Shown: positions 26,801 through 36,200 of the stretch, one piece after another
How positions within the stretch are numbered: position 1 is the stretch's first letter
Layout: the number at the start of each line of letters is the position of its first letter
NCBI GenBank assembly: GCA_000173115.1
Contig: ABVW01000004.1
Span: forward strand, 31,968 to 95,967
Direction of reading: 5' to 3'
DNA length: 64,000 bases
Origin: Flavobacteria bacterium MS024-3C
Lineage (GTDB): Bacteria; Bacteroidota; Bacteroidia; Flavobacteriales; Flavobacteriaceae
Notes under the pieces: generated by a model
Databases searched by the model: none
What the model was told of the DNA's origin: nothing
Seen by the model: the letters and a program-made list of their open reading frames with translations, nothing else
Program-made: the position numbers and the translations under genes

Positions 26801-28519
26801 ATGCAAATAAAAGAATCCTCTAAAATATACGACGCAGTGATTGTCGGATCTGGAGCAGGTGGTGGAATGGCTACAAAAATACTCTCAGAGGCAGGTTTAA
26901 ACATTGCGGTAGTAGAGGCGGGACCCCATTTTGACCCCGCCAATCCTGACCAACAAACGCAAATGAAATGGCCTTGGGAGTCTCCCAGGAGGGGGGCTAA
27001 CACCCAAAGAACTTTTGGTGATTTTGATGCTTTATATGGTGGATGGGACATTCCAGGAGAACCCTATACAAGAAAAGACGGCACCAAGTTTGATTGGTTT
27101 AGAGCGCGTATGCTCGGTGGTAGGACCAACCACTGGGGCCGTATATCGCTTCGTTTTTCAGAGCGTGATTTTAAGCACAAAGACGTAGATGGTTTAGGAG
27201 ACAACTGGCCCATAGGCTATGAAGATGTTAAACCTTATTACGACAAAGTAGACAAACTTATTGGACTTTTTGGTTCTAAAGAAAACCTACCTAACGAGCC
27301 AGACGGTTTTTTCTTGCCACCACCAAAGCCTCGTTTACATGAGCTATTTTATATTAAAGGCGCAAGAAAGTCTAATATACCAGTGATTCCCTCCAGAATG
27401 TCTATGCTAACCAAGAAGATTAACCCAGAACGTGGGGTTTGTTTTTACTGTGGTCAGTGTAATAGGTCCTGTTCCGCTTACGCAGATTTCTCTGCGGGAA
27501 GTTGCCTTATTTTTCCAGCGCAAAAGAATGGAGGGCAAATAGACTTGTACAATAATGCTATGGTGAGAGAGGTGTTAACCAACTCAGAAGGAAAGGCCAC
27601 TGGCATTTCATATATTGATAAAGCAGACAGAAAAGAATATACACTTAGGGCTAAAGTAGTTGTTTTGGCAGCTTCAGCTTGTAGCTCTGCGAGAATATTA
27701 CTAAACTCTAAATCTCCTCAGCACCCAAATGGTCTAGGGAATAGCGGTAATACGGTAGGTAAATACCTCCACGACTCTACGGGAAGCGGTAGGTCTGCCT
27801 TTGTACCGGATTTGGTGAACAGAAAAATGTACAATGAAGATGGTGTAGGAGGTATGCATGTTTATACCCCCTGGTGGTTAGACAATAAGAAATTGGATTT
27901 TCCTAGAGGCTACCACATAGAAGTATGGGGTGGTATGGGAATGCCTAACTACGGCTTTGGTTTTAACGCCAATGAATACAATAAGTTTTTTGGACTTAAG
28001 GTAGGCGGTTACGGCAACAGCCTGCGTTCGGATGTAAAAAAATACTACGGATCTGTTGTTGGTTTTGGCGGTAGAGGAGAATCTATCGCTATGGAAGACA
28101 ACTACTGTGAAATAGATCCTTCTGTGGTAGACCAATTTGGTATTCCAGTGCTTCGTTTTCATTATAATTGGTCAGACTTTGAGCGAAAACAAGCCAAGCA
28201 CATGCATGAGACCTTTGACGAGCTTATTCACAATATGGGTGGCGAGGCACTTTCTGCAGCACCAGGTGCAGACAGGGAGTACGGTTTAGAGGCGCCAGGA
28301 AGAATTATTCACGAGGTGGGTACCACCAGAATGGGGAATGACCCAAAAACCTCTGTGGTAAATCAGTTCCAGCAATTACACGACGCTAACAATGTATTTA
28401 TTGTAGACGCTGGGCCTTTCGTATCTCAGGCCGACAAAAACCCAACATGGACCATCTTAGCACTCTCATGGAGAACTTGTGACTATATAGTAGAACAGCT
28501 TAAAATGCAAAATATTTAA
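26801..28519 (+). CDS. GMC-family FAD oxidoreductase with cysteine cluster
   Basis: 572 residues. The FAD motif is VIVGSGAGGGMATKILSEAG near residue 12. The C-terminal GMC region contains GTTRMGNDPKTSVVN and DAGPFVSQADKNPTWTILALSWR, with a His in the expected active-site area. Around residue 210 there is a CxxCxxCxxxC cluster (CFYCGQCNRSC). It is followed after 3 bp by a gluconate-2-dehydrogenase-subunit-3-like gene, so the pair probably forms a periplasmic sugar or alcohol dehydrogenase. The enzyme itself has no signal and may be exported with its partner by Tat. Substrate unknown. Confidence 0.88.
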   Translation: MQIKESSKIYDAVIVGSGAGGGMATKILSEAGLNIAVVEAGPHFDPANPDQQTQMKWPWESPRRGANTQRTFGDFDALYGGWDIPGEPYTRKDGTKFDWFRARMLGGRTNHWGRISLRFSERDFKHKDVDGLGDNWPIGYEDVKPYYDKVDKLIGLFGSKENLPNEPDGFFLPPPKPRLHELFYIKGARKSNIPVIPSRMSMLTKKINPERGVCFYCGQCNRSCSAYADFSAGSCLIFPAQKNGGQIDLYNNAMVREVLTNSEGKATGISYIDKADRKEYTLRAKVVVLAASACSSARILLNSKSPQHPNGLGNSGNTVGKYLHDSTGSGRSAFVPDLVNRKMYNEDGVGGMHVYTPWWLDNKKLDFPRGYHIEVWGGMGMPNYGFGFNANEYNKFFGLKVGGYGNSLRSDVKKYYGSVVGFGGRGESIAMEDNYCEIDPSVVDQFGIPVLRFHYNWSDFERKQAKHMHETFDELIHNMGGEALSAAPGADREYGLEAPGRIIHEVGTTRMGNDPKTSVVNQFQQLHDANNVFIVDAGPFVSQADKNPTWTILALSWRTCDYIVEQLKMQNI

Positions 28520-28522
28520 GAA

Positions 28523-29236
28523 ATGGATAGAAGAGAAAGTATAAAGTCCCTTTTTATTGGTGCAGCAGCTGGAGGTTTGGCCTTAGCTTCTTGCCAACCA
28601 GAAATTAGTGCAGAAGCACAAGAAGCCATGGCTACTGGAGCGACCAACTATGGTAGAACTCCTGAGGAGGACGCTCAAATAGCTGCTTTGCATGCCCAGC
28701 AATTTTTCACTCCACATGAATTGGAAAGTTTGGCCATCCTTACCGCATTGATCTTACCTGAAAATGAAGATTTTCCAAGCGCTGCCAGTGTGGGTGTTCC
28801 AGATTTCATTGAGTTTATGGCCAAAGACTATCCGGCATTTCAAACCCCAATTAGGGGTGGCTTAATGTGGTTAGATCACATAAGTAACAGGCGTTTTGGA
28901 CTTGAATTTAAAAAATTGGAGCCTGCACAACAACATGAGATATTAGAAGAAATAGCTTATCCAGATCTAGCTGTTTCTGAAGGGGCACGCCCGCTAGAAG
29001 TGCGTTTCTTTTCTTTAATGAGAAACCTCACCCTAACAGGGTATTACACCACAGAAACTGGAATTAAAGACTTGGGTTATCAAGGAAATATGCCTAATGT
29101 TTGGGATGGTGTGCCGCAGGAGGTATTAGACCAACACGGTATGGCTTATGAAGAAGCCTGGTTGGCCAAATGCATAGATCAGAAAACTAGGGGAAATATA
29201 GCCTCCTGGGATGAGCAAGGAAACTTATTGACCTAA
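28523..29236 (+). CDS. Gluconate 2-dehydrogenase subunit 3 family lipoprotein
   Basis: 237 residues. The N-terminus MDRRESIKSLFIGAAAGG has a twin-arginine motif, and LALASC is a lipobox, so it is a Tat-exported lipoprotein. The remainder matches the small subunit of GMC-type membrane dehydrogenases (FFTPHELESLAILTALILPE segment). It is partner of the preceding flavoprotein, which may hitch-hike through Tat. No cytochrome c subunit is next to them. The stop overlaps by 4 bp the stop of the convergent gene. Confidence 0.85.
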   Translation: MDRRESIKSLFIGAAAGGLALASCQPEISAEAQEAMATGATNYGRTPEEDAQIAALHAQQFFTPHELESLAILTALILPENEDFPSAASVGVPDFIEFMAKDYPAFQTPIRGGLMWLDHISNRRFGLEFKKLEPAQQHEILEEIAYPDLAVSEGARPLEVRFFSLMRNLTLTGYYTTETGIKDLGYQGNMPNVWDGVPQEVLDQHGMAYEEAWLAKCIDQKTRGNIASWDEQGNLLT

Positions 29237-30414
29237 GTTTTTTCACAAACCACTACAATGGGCTTTTCTTCGAGGTCTGTTGTAAAAAATAAGTACACAC
29301 TGCCTCCGTCTTGGAGGTGGTGTTTTTTTCTTAAAGCCGCCACGGTCATTTTAAAGTTTCTAGTACTCACATTGGCTTTGGTCTTCTCAAAAGACCTCAT
29401 GGCTTTCTTGTGGTAGGCAAAATAATTCAATACTTTAAAGCTACGACCTGGAAAGGGCACAATATTATGAGCGGTGTACAAGTGGCTGTTTGGGTGAAGT
29501 TTAGCCATCCCTAGCTGGCTAGAAACACTTTTAAAAGCCCCTAATTTTAATACAGCTGCATGTGGTTCAAACAAATAATCGAGGGGTAGGCTAAAGCTAG
29601 CACTACTATGTGATTCCTCGGATATGCTGCTGTTAAATGAATCTAACAAACCATTTTCATTGAGCAAAACAGCTTTAAGGGCCACAGGCCCATCATAATC
29701 CTTTTCTAGTAGCCACAGCAGCTCTTTGACTTCCCTATTTACAGCAACCGCATGAATCTCTTTGACAGAACTCAATTCCTTTAAACCAGCACTAATATCT
29801 AACAGAGGAGCTGTTTTAATCAAAATCTTGTCCGTTTTATTCCAAAGCATGGGTAATATGGCTGGCATAGAGGGACTGCAATCTGCTAGCATAAAAACCT
29901 TTCCCTTTTGATCGCTCCTTCTAGAGGGGTCTATATAAACCCAATCAAGAGTACCTTTAAAATCTTGAATAAACGCAATGCCGTCAGTGGCCATTGAACA
30001 AATATTTTTAGCCCCCAAAACACTTAAATTAAAGGCGGCGATTTCAGCCAATTCAGGATTAATTTCAAGGTGATAAACCTGCTTTATATTATTTGCAAAA
30101 TAAAAGCTATCTATACCAGTTCCACCACTGATATCTGCCAGTGATTTACCCCGGATCAAACCCGCTTTATAGCGCGCAGTAATCTCAGAGGAAGTCTGTT
30201 CTACTTGAAGGGGTAGGGGGTAATAAATGCCCTGGGTATTAAACCAAGTTGGTAGCTTGTGGACGCACTTTTTAGCCGCTTCTATCTGCTGAATGATTTC
30301 AGTATTGCTTACCCCTTCAAAAAGGGGTTTGGAAAGCGCAACTGACAAGGTGTCAGTAGTTAAATTTTTATTTATAAAATCTTGAATACCAGTATTTAAT
30401 ATATTCTTATTCAA
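29233..30414 (-). CDS. Class I SAM methyltransferase with THUMP-like C-terminal domain
   Basis: 393 residues. The SAM site is SLADISGGTGIDSFYFA near residue 95, and a catalytic-type motif WVYIDPSRRSDQKGKVF occurs near residue 160 (the DPSRR is typical of this family). The C-terminal third (AMRSFEKTKANVSTRNFKM...) corresponds to the THUMP-like domain, which suggests an RNA substrate. It is the last gene of the leftward tsaD-rsmE-PerM operon. Its exact target is not known. Confidence 0.8.
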   Translation of the reverse strand: MNKNILNTGIQDFINKNLTTDTLSVALSKPLFEGVSNTEIIQQIEAAKKCVHKLPTWFNTQGIYYPLPLQVEQTSSEITARYKAGLIRGKSLADISGGTGIDSFYFANNIKQVYHLEINPELAEIAAFNLSVLGAKNICSMATDGIAFIQDFKGTLDWVYIDPSRRSDQKGKVFMLADCSPSMPAILPMLWNKTDKILIKTAPLLDISAGLKELSSVKEIHAVAVNREVKELLWLLEKDYDGPVALKAVLLNENGLLDSFNSSISEESHSSASFSLPLDYLFEPHAAVLKLGAFKSVSSQLGMAKLHPNSHLYTAHNIVPFPGRSFKVLNYFAYHKKAMRSFEKTKANVSTRNFKMTVAALRKKHHLQDGGSVYLFFTTDLEEKPIVVVCEKT

Positions 30415-30421
30415 AGTAAAA

Positions 30422-31510
30422 CTATAGGTTTTTTGTCCAAGATTTTATCTGACTATTTTCTGTAAAAAACACCTTTAATACCACCTTTATTGCCGTGTAT
30501 AATGGGATCGCTACCACCATTCCAGTAACGCCCCAAAGTAGGCCGCCACACAAAATAATTAAGAATATTTCCAGTGGGTGTGACTTCACACTTTTAGAAA
30601 AAATAAGGGGTTGCGACAAGAAATTATCTACCAATTGTCCTATGATAAAACCGATCATTACATAGGTGGTTTTCGGTAAGATTATTTCATTAAATGAAGC
30701 GCCTAATTGACTGCTCATGGTTAAAAACATCATGAGCATTCCACCCACTATTGGACCCACATATGGGATAAGATTTAGCAGGGCGCAAAGGAAGGCAATG
30801 ACCATGGCGTTGGGCACAGAAAAAACACTCAAAACAATACTGTAAATCACAAACAATATGAGTATTTGAAACAACAATCCTAAAAAATACCTAGACAGGA
30901 GGCTTTTAATTTTAGCAAAAGCCTCCTTGGTTTTAAGATTTTCTTTTGAAGGCACCCACATCAGAATGCCATTTTCAAACAATTCACTGTCTTTTAAGAA
31001 AAAGAAAGAGATAAAGGCCACCGAAAAGAGGCCTGCTCCAAAGTTCCCTAGAAGACCCAATACGGCGTTAAAAAACGCGGGTAGCTGCTCTAATGATAAA
31101 GTGGTGATTAAGCTACTGTCTTGAAATTGAGCAAATAAAGAATTGTTTTCTAGACCAAAATAGGCTGTGATTTCTGCATATAAGTCAGTAATACTACTTT
31201 TGAGGCCTTTAATATTCAATAGGCTTAGATTTTCCCCTTGTTGAACGAGTAAGGGAACTACCAGGGCAATAAGCATGGATAAAATACCTAATAAAATAGC
31301 CATAGTGCTTATAGCGGCTATAGTCCTATTAAACCTGAGTTTGTTTTTTAGAAAAAGGGCAATGGGTCTCCCAATAAGGGATACAATGGCCGCTATGACT
31401 ATATAAACTAAAACTGTTGTAATTGCATTTAGAAAATACAAACCAGCCAGAATAGCCACTACAATAGCCAGGGCCCTTAAAATCCCAGAAGAAATGATTT
31501 TTGCGTTCAT
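30422..31510 (-). CDS. AI-2E/PerM family membrane transporter
   Basis: 362 residues with about seven to eight hydrophobic helices. The typical late motif IPYVGPIVGGM (about residue 250) and PLEIFLIILCGGLLWGVTGMVVAIPLYT near the end mark the AI-2E/PerM family. Members include putative exporters and sodium-proton antiporters. It overlaps rsmE by 4 bp and is followed after 7 bp by the methyltransferase, so it is in the same operon. Substrate unknown. Confidence 0.9.
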   Translation of the reverse strand: MNAKIISSGILRALAIVVAILAGLYFLNAITTVLVYIVIAAIVSLIGRPIALFLKNKLRFNRTIAAISTMAILLGILSMLIALVVPLLVQQGENLSLLNIKGLKSSITDLYAEITAYFGLENNSLFAQFQDSSLITTLSLEQLPAFFNAVLGLLGNFGAGLFSVAFISFFFLKDSELFENGILMWVPSKENLKTKEAFAKIKSLLSRYFLGLLFQILILFVIYSIVLSVFSVPNAMVIAFLCALLNLIPYVGPIVGGMLMMFLTMSSQLGASFNEIILPKTTYVMIGFIIGQLVDNFLSQPLIFSKSVKSHPLEIFLIILCGGLLWGVTGMVVAIPLYTAIKVVLKVFFTENSQIKSWTKNL

Positions 31511-32220
31511 TCACTTTCATTTTGAGCTGCCACAGAGGCGCAAGCGTATAAAGCAGCTGTTTCTGTTCTGAGTCTGGTGTTTCCAAAACTCACGGGTTTG
31601 CACCCTTTTTCTATGGCTTTTTTAATTTCTGATAGGGAGAAATCTCCCTCAGGGCCAATGAAAATAGATAGTTTTTTATTTTTTAAATCTAGGGAATTTA
31701 AAGCTGTTTTCATCTTGTCTGCCTCACAATGCGCAAATAGCTTTTCTCCACTAATATCTTGATCCAAACATTTTTTTAAAGAAATGGCTGGGTGAAGCAA
31801 GGGCAAGTAGGCTTGTAGGGATTGCTTCATAGCACTTAAAAGCACTTTTTCATATCGCTCCGCTTTGATCACTTTTCTTTCTGATTGATCGCATATTATG
31901 GGTGTGATACTAGAAAGCCCTATTTCAGTTGCTTTCTCTAAAAACCATTCGTAACGGTCGTTCATTTTAGTGGGCGCCACATAAAGATCTAAGGAATAGG
32001 GTTTTGGTGTTTGCAGATGAATTTCTATTAGAGAAACCTGTACTGTTTTACCCGCAGTATCTGAAATTTCACCTTGAGCCATAAGGCCTTTTCCATTGGT
32101 GAGGTGAATGAGGTCTCCTGTTTTTTTTCTAAGTACTTTGGTCGCGTGTTTGCTCTCCTCTTGGGACAGCGCTACACTGTTGTCTTCTGCCGTAAAGCAG
32201 GGTGCATAAAATAAATTCAT
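31507..32220 (-). CDS. rsmE: 16S rRNA m3U1498 methyltransferase RsmE
   Basis: 237 residues. An N-terminal PUA-like domain (ESKHATKVLRKKTGDLIHLTNGKG) is followed by a SPOUT knot with the signatures LFIGPEGDFS-type (IFIGPEGDFSLSEI) and FGNTRLRTETAALYA. It methylates U1498 of 16S rRNA. It overlaps tsaD by 4 bp at the start and the transporter by 4 bp at its end. Confidence 0.95.
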   Translation of the reverse strand: MNLFYAPCFTAEDNSVALSQEESKHATKVLRKKTGDLIHLTNGKGLMAQGEISDTAGKTVQVSLIEIHLQTPKPYSLDLYVAPTKMNDRYEWFLEKATEIGLSSITPIICDQSERKVIKAERYEKVLLSAMKQSLQAYLPLLHPAISLKKCLDQDISGEKLFAHCEADKMKTALNSLDLKNKKLSIFIGPEGDFSLSEIKKAIEKGCKPVSFGNTRLRTETAALYACASVAAQNESE

Positions 32221-33260
32221 AATGATGGATCAATAATGTACCTGGCTTTTGCGGCCACTTTTTGGTGGGTAAAATCCTTATTGAGGTATTTCAAATAGCC
32301 CACTATACCAATCATTGCCGCATTGTCAGTGCAATATTCAAATTTAGGAATATGAATGGTCCATCCGTGTTTTTCCCCCGCAGTTGTAAGCGCTGCTCTA
32401 ATGCCACTATTGGCAGAAACACCACCACCAATCGCTATTTCTCTAACCCCTGTTTGGGTTACGGCTTTTTTCACTTTTCTCATGAGAATCTCCACAATAG
32501 TGTACTGTATAGATGCACAAATATCTGCTTTGTGCGCCGCAATGAAATTTGGGTTTTTAGCCGTTTCTTTCTGTATAAAATAGAGTATGCTAGTCTTTAG
32601 TCCACTGAAGCTAAAATTTAAACCACCCACTTTTGGGATAGGGAATTCAAATGCATGGGGATTTCCTTCTGCAGCAAATTTGTCAATCAAAGGACCCCCA
32701 GGGTAGGGGAAGCCTAATATTTTTGCAGATTTATCAAAGGCTTCTCCAACGGCATCGTCCAGGGTTTCCCCTAAAACATCCATGTCAAAATAATCTTTGA
32801 CCAATATAATTTGCGTGTGACCACCACTAATGGTCAGGGCTAAAAAGGGAAACTTTGGAACGGCTTTTTTAGGTTCCTCTGGACTTTTAATGAAATGTGC
32901 CAAGACATGGCCTTGCATATGATTCACTTCAATAAGTGGAATGTCCAAGCCTAAGGAAAGTGACTTGGCAAAGGAAGTTCCCACCAGTAAAGATCCCATA
33001 AGTCCAGGCCCCCTAGTAAAGGCAATGGCATGGAGGGCAGATTTGTCTATACCCGCTTGTTTAAGTGCCTGATCTACTACAGGGACAATATTTTGTTGGT
33101 GTGCTCTTGAGGCCAATTCTGGCACAACACCACCATAAGCTTCGTGTATTTTTTGGGTAGCCACCACATTGCTCAGTCTTTGGTTTCCCCTGAGTACCGC
33201 AGCAGAAGTGTCGTCACAGGAAGATTCTATCGCTAAAATGTGAATTGAGGTATTTTCCAT
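32217..33260 (-). CDS. tsaD: tRNA N6-threonylcarbamoyladenosine synthase subunit TsaD
   Basis: 347 residues. Kae1/TsaD ASKHA ATPase with metal-binding histidines in VNHMQGHVLAH, the start IESSCDDTSAAVL, and GGHTQI and YPGGP motifs. It transfers threonylcarbamoyl to A37 of ANN-decoding tRNAs together with TsaB/TsaE. First gene of a leftward four-gene operon; only 18 bp from the start of the divergent tamB-like gene. Confidence 0.97.
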   Translation of the reverse strand: MENTSIHILAIESSCDDTSAAVLRGNQRLSNVVATQKIHEAYGGVVPELASRAHQQNIVPVVDQALKQAGIDKSALHAIAFTRGPGLMGSLLVGTSFAKSLSLGLDIPLIEVNHMQGHVLAHFIKSPEEPKKAVPKFPFLALTISGGHTQIILVKDYFDMDVLGETLDDAVGEAFDKSAKILGFPYPGGPLIDKFAAEGNPHAFEFPIPKVGGLNFSFSGLKTSILYFIQKETAKNPNFIAAHKADICASIQYTIVEILMRKVKKAVTQTGVREIAIGGGVSANSGIRAALTTAGEKHGWTIHIPKFEYCTDNAAMIGIVGYLKYLNKDFTHQKVAAKARYIIDPSL

Positions 33261-33278
33261 TTATCTTTGGAATCATAA

Positions 33279-36200
33279 TTGATATCTCACAAAGGTAAAA
33301 CATATAGCGCTATCAAAAAATACAGAAAAATAGTCATTCAAATAGCTTTGGGGGTACTCTTGTTTTTAAGCTTGGGAACCTTGTTGCTTTCCAGTGCTAC
33401 TTTTCAAACCTATTTGGCCCGTAAGCTGACCGATTCTCTTGCAGACAAATACGGAATCAATCTTTCCGTAAATGGGGTAGAGGGTTCCCTTTTTACCTTT
33501 CAATTTGGACTTAATGATGTGTTTGCTGAGGATTACAAACAGGACACCTTGTTTTACGCAAAACAAATAAAAGCCCCTATTTTAGATTTTAATGCGCTTG
33601 TAAAAGGCCGCTTTAGTTTAGGGAAAGTTTTAATAGACCAACTGACCTATAAAATAACCACCTACCCAAACAGTGAACAAAGCAATTGGGGTGTTTTTTT
33701 AGAAAAAGTAACCTTAGAAAACACAGAAAGTAGTGGAGCTAATCCTTTTGAATTATTCGCCAAACAAGTCCAAATTTCTAATGCTCGTTTTGTAATTACA
33801 GATTTTAATAAAACACAACCAGCCCTTTTTTCAGCCAACAACCTCCTGATTAAAGCAACTGATTTTAAGATAAAAGGACCTCAGGTAAATGCAGCCATAA
33901 AGCAGTTGACCTTTGATACCCCCAACGGAATAGCTGTTTCAGATCTAAGCACCCAATTTAGTTATGGACTGAATCAAATGCGTTTTGAATCACTCATATT
34001 AAAAACACCACACTCCACTATTTTAGGACAAGTGACCTTAGATTATGACAGGGAAGATTTTGGTGATTTTTACAATAAAGTTTTGTTTCATGCACAATTT
34101 AAAGACAGCCAGATAGGAACCGCGGACATTAATTTACTTTATCCTGAGTTCGACCAAACTTCCGTTTTTAATTTCTCCGCCAACCTAGATGGTACTTTAA
34201 ATAAGCTCAATGCCTCAAACTTATTTTTAACCAGTGACAATACAGCTTTAAGGGGTGATTTTGGTTTTAATGCCTTTTTTGACACTTTGACTCCCTTCTA
34301 TTTGGACGCCAACATCAAAGGTTTTGAGAGCCAATACGGATCCTTAAAGCGATTAATGCCAAGGGTGTTGGGCAATAACCTTCCATTGTCTATGAGTCGT
34401 CTAGGCACATTTACCCTTAGGGGGAATGCAGCGATTGGTGCAGATCAGATCACCACTCAAATTAACGCAAGCACACGCTTGGGTAATTTTTACGCCGCTG
34501 TAGACCTCTCTAATATCACAGACATAAACCGAGGTGTTTATGAAGGTTTCTTGTCTCTGATAGATTTTGATTTAGGCGCCTATACACAAATAAATGCACT
34601 TGGGGCAGTGAGCATGGACGCCAATATTAAAGGGACCGGTTTTTTACTAAACAATCTCAATACCAACTTAGAAGGTTTGGTGTATAATATGACCCTTAAA
34701 GGATATAATTATATAGACGCTAGTGTATCTGGATTATTTAAAAATGAACGCTTTGAAGGGTCCCTTTCGGTAGAAGATCCTAATTGTAAGTTTTCCTTCA
34801 GTGGATTGGCAGATTTTTCAAAGGCCAACAGGGCTTTTAATTTTAACGCCTCTGTGGATTATGCAAATTTGCATCAGATGAATTTGGTCAAGGATTCTAT
34901 AGCTCTTTTTAAAGGAGATCTGGACATTGACTTGAAAGGGACGGATATAGACAATGTATTGGGTGTATTGGCCTTTAAAAATACCCAATACAAAAATGCT
35001 AAAAACACTTATTTTTTTGAAGATTTTAATGTTGCTGCAGACAGCCTAGTAGACGGATTCAGGACCATTTCTATCAATTCAAAAGACATTATATCTGGAG
35101 CTATTCGTGGGCGTTATAAGTTGCTGGAATTTGGAAAGCTCCTCCAAAATGCCATGGGAAGTATTTACACCAATTACAAACCATTTGAGGTAACCAAGGG
35201 CCAAGAAATGACCTTTGAATTTGATATTTATAATACACTAGTGGAGATTTTCCTACCCGAGGTGCAGTTTGGACCCAATACTTTTATTCGTGGGGCCCTT
35301 CAGGCCGATGCCGGTGTTTTTAAACTTGATTTTAAATCCCCTCAATTCTCTTTGTACAACAACCTTTTGGATAGTGTAGTTTTAAAAGTAGACACTAAGA
35401 ACCCTTTATTTAATACCTTTTTGGCCCTTAAAAGTGCCAAGACCCCCTATTACGACATTGAAGACCTTAGACTCATTAACAACACCCTACAAGATACCCT
35501 GTTTTTCAGAGCAGAATTCAAGGGAGGGAAGGACCGTTCAGATCTTTTTGGGTTAAACTTTTACCACACCTTTAACGACGGTAAGCAATCTGTAATAGGA
35601 TTGAAAAAGTCTACCTTGGTCTTCAAAGGCGCTGATTGGTTTATTAATGAGGCAGGCAACAAGGACAATAAAGTAATCTTTAATAAAAATTTAGATAGTG
35701 TTTTTGTCTCTTCCTTGGTCATGAGTTCTCCTGAGCGTGAAAATGTTGTTTTAAATGGTCAATTGGCAGACAGCACCTATAAGGACATAAGGTTGTCTTT
35801 CTCTAAAGTAGCCCTTAGAAAAATTTTTCCAAGGGTAGACAGCCTTGATTTGGATGGAAAGGTAAATGGAGAACTCAACATACTCCAAAAAGACAATGTA
35901 TATTTTCCTAATTCTAATTTAGATATAGCAGACTTTGAAATTAATAAAACGGTCCTAGGTAATTTAGATCTTGACTTATTGGGCAATGGGGATCTTTCAG
36001 ATTTTATTATCAATGCTAAATTATTAAGGGATAAAGAAGAAAAATTACGCCTGTTGGGGAATATTTTCAAATCAGATAGCAGTGATTATCAAATTAAATT
36101 ATTAGCCAGTTTTAACGCTTTTCCTTTAGAGCCTTTTAGTCCCTTGGGGAAAGGTGTTATAGGTAATATAAGGGGAGGGCTCTGGGGAAATGCAGAAATT

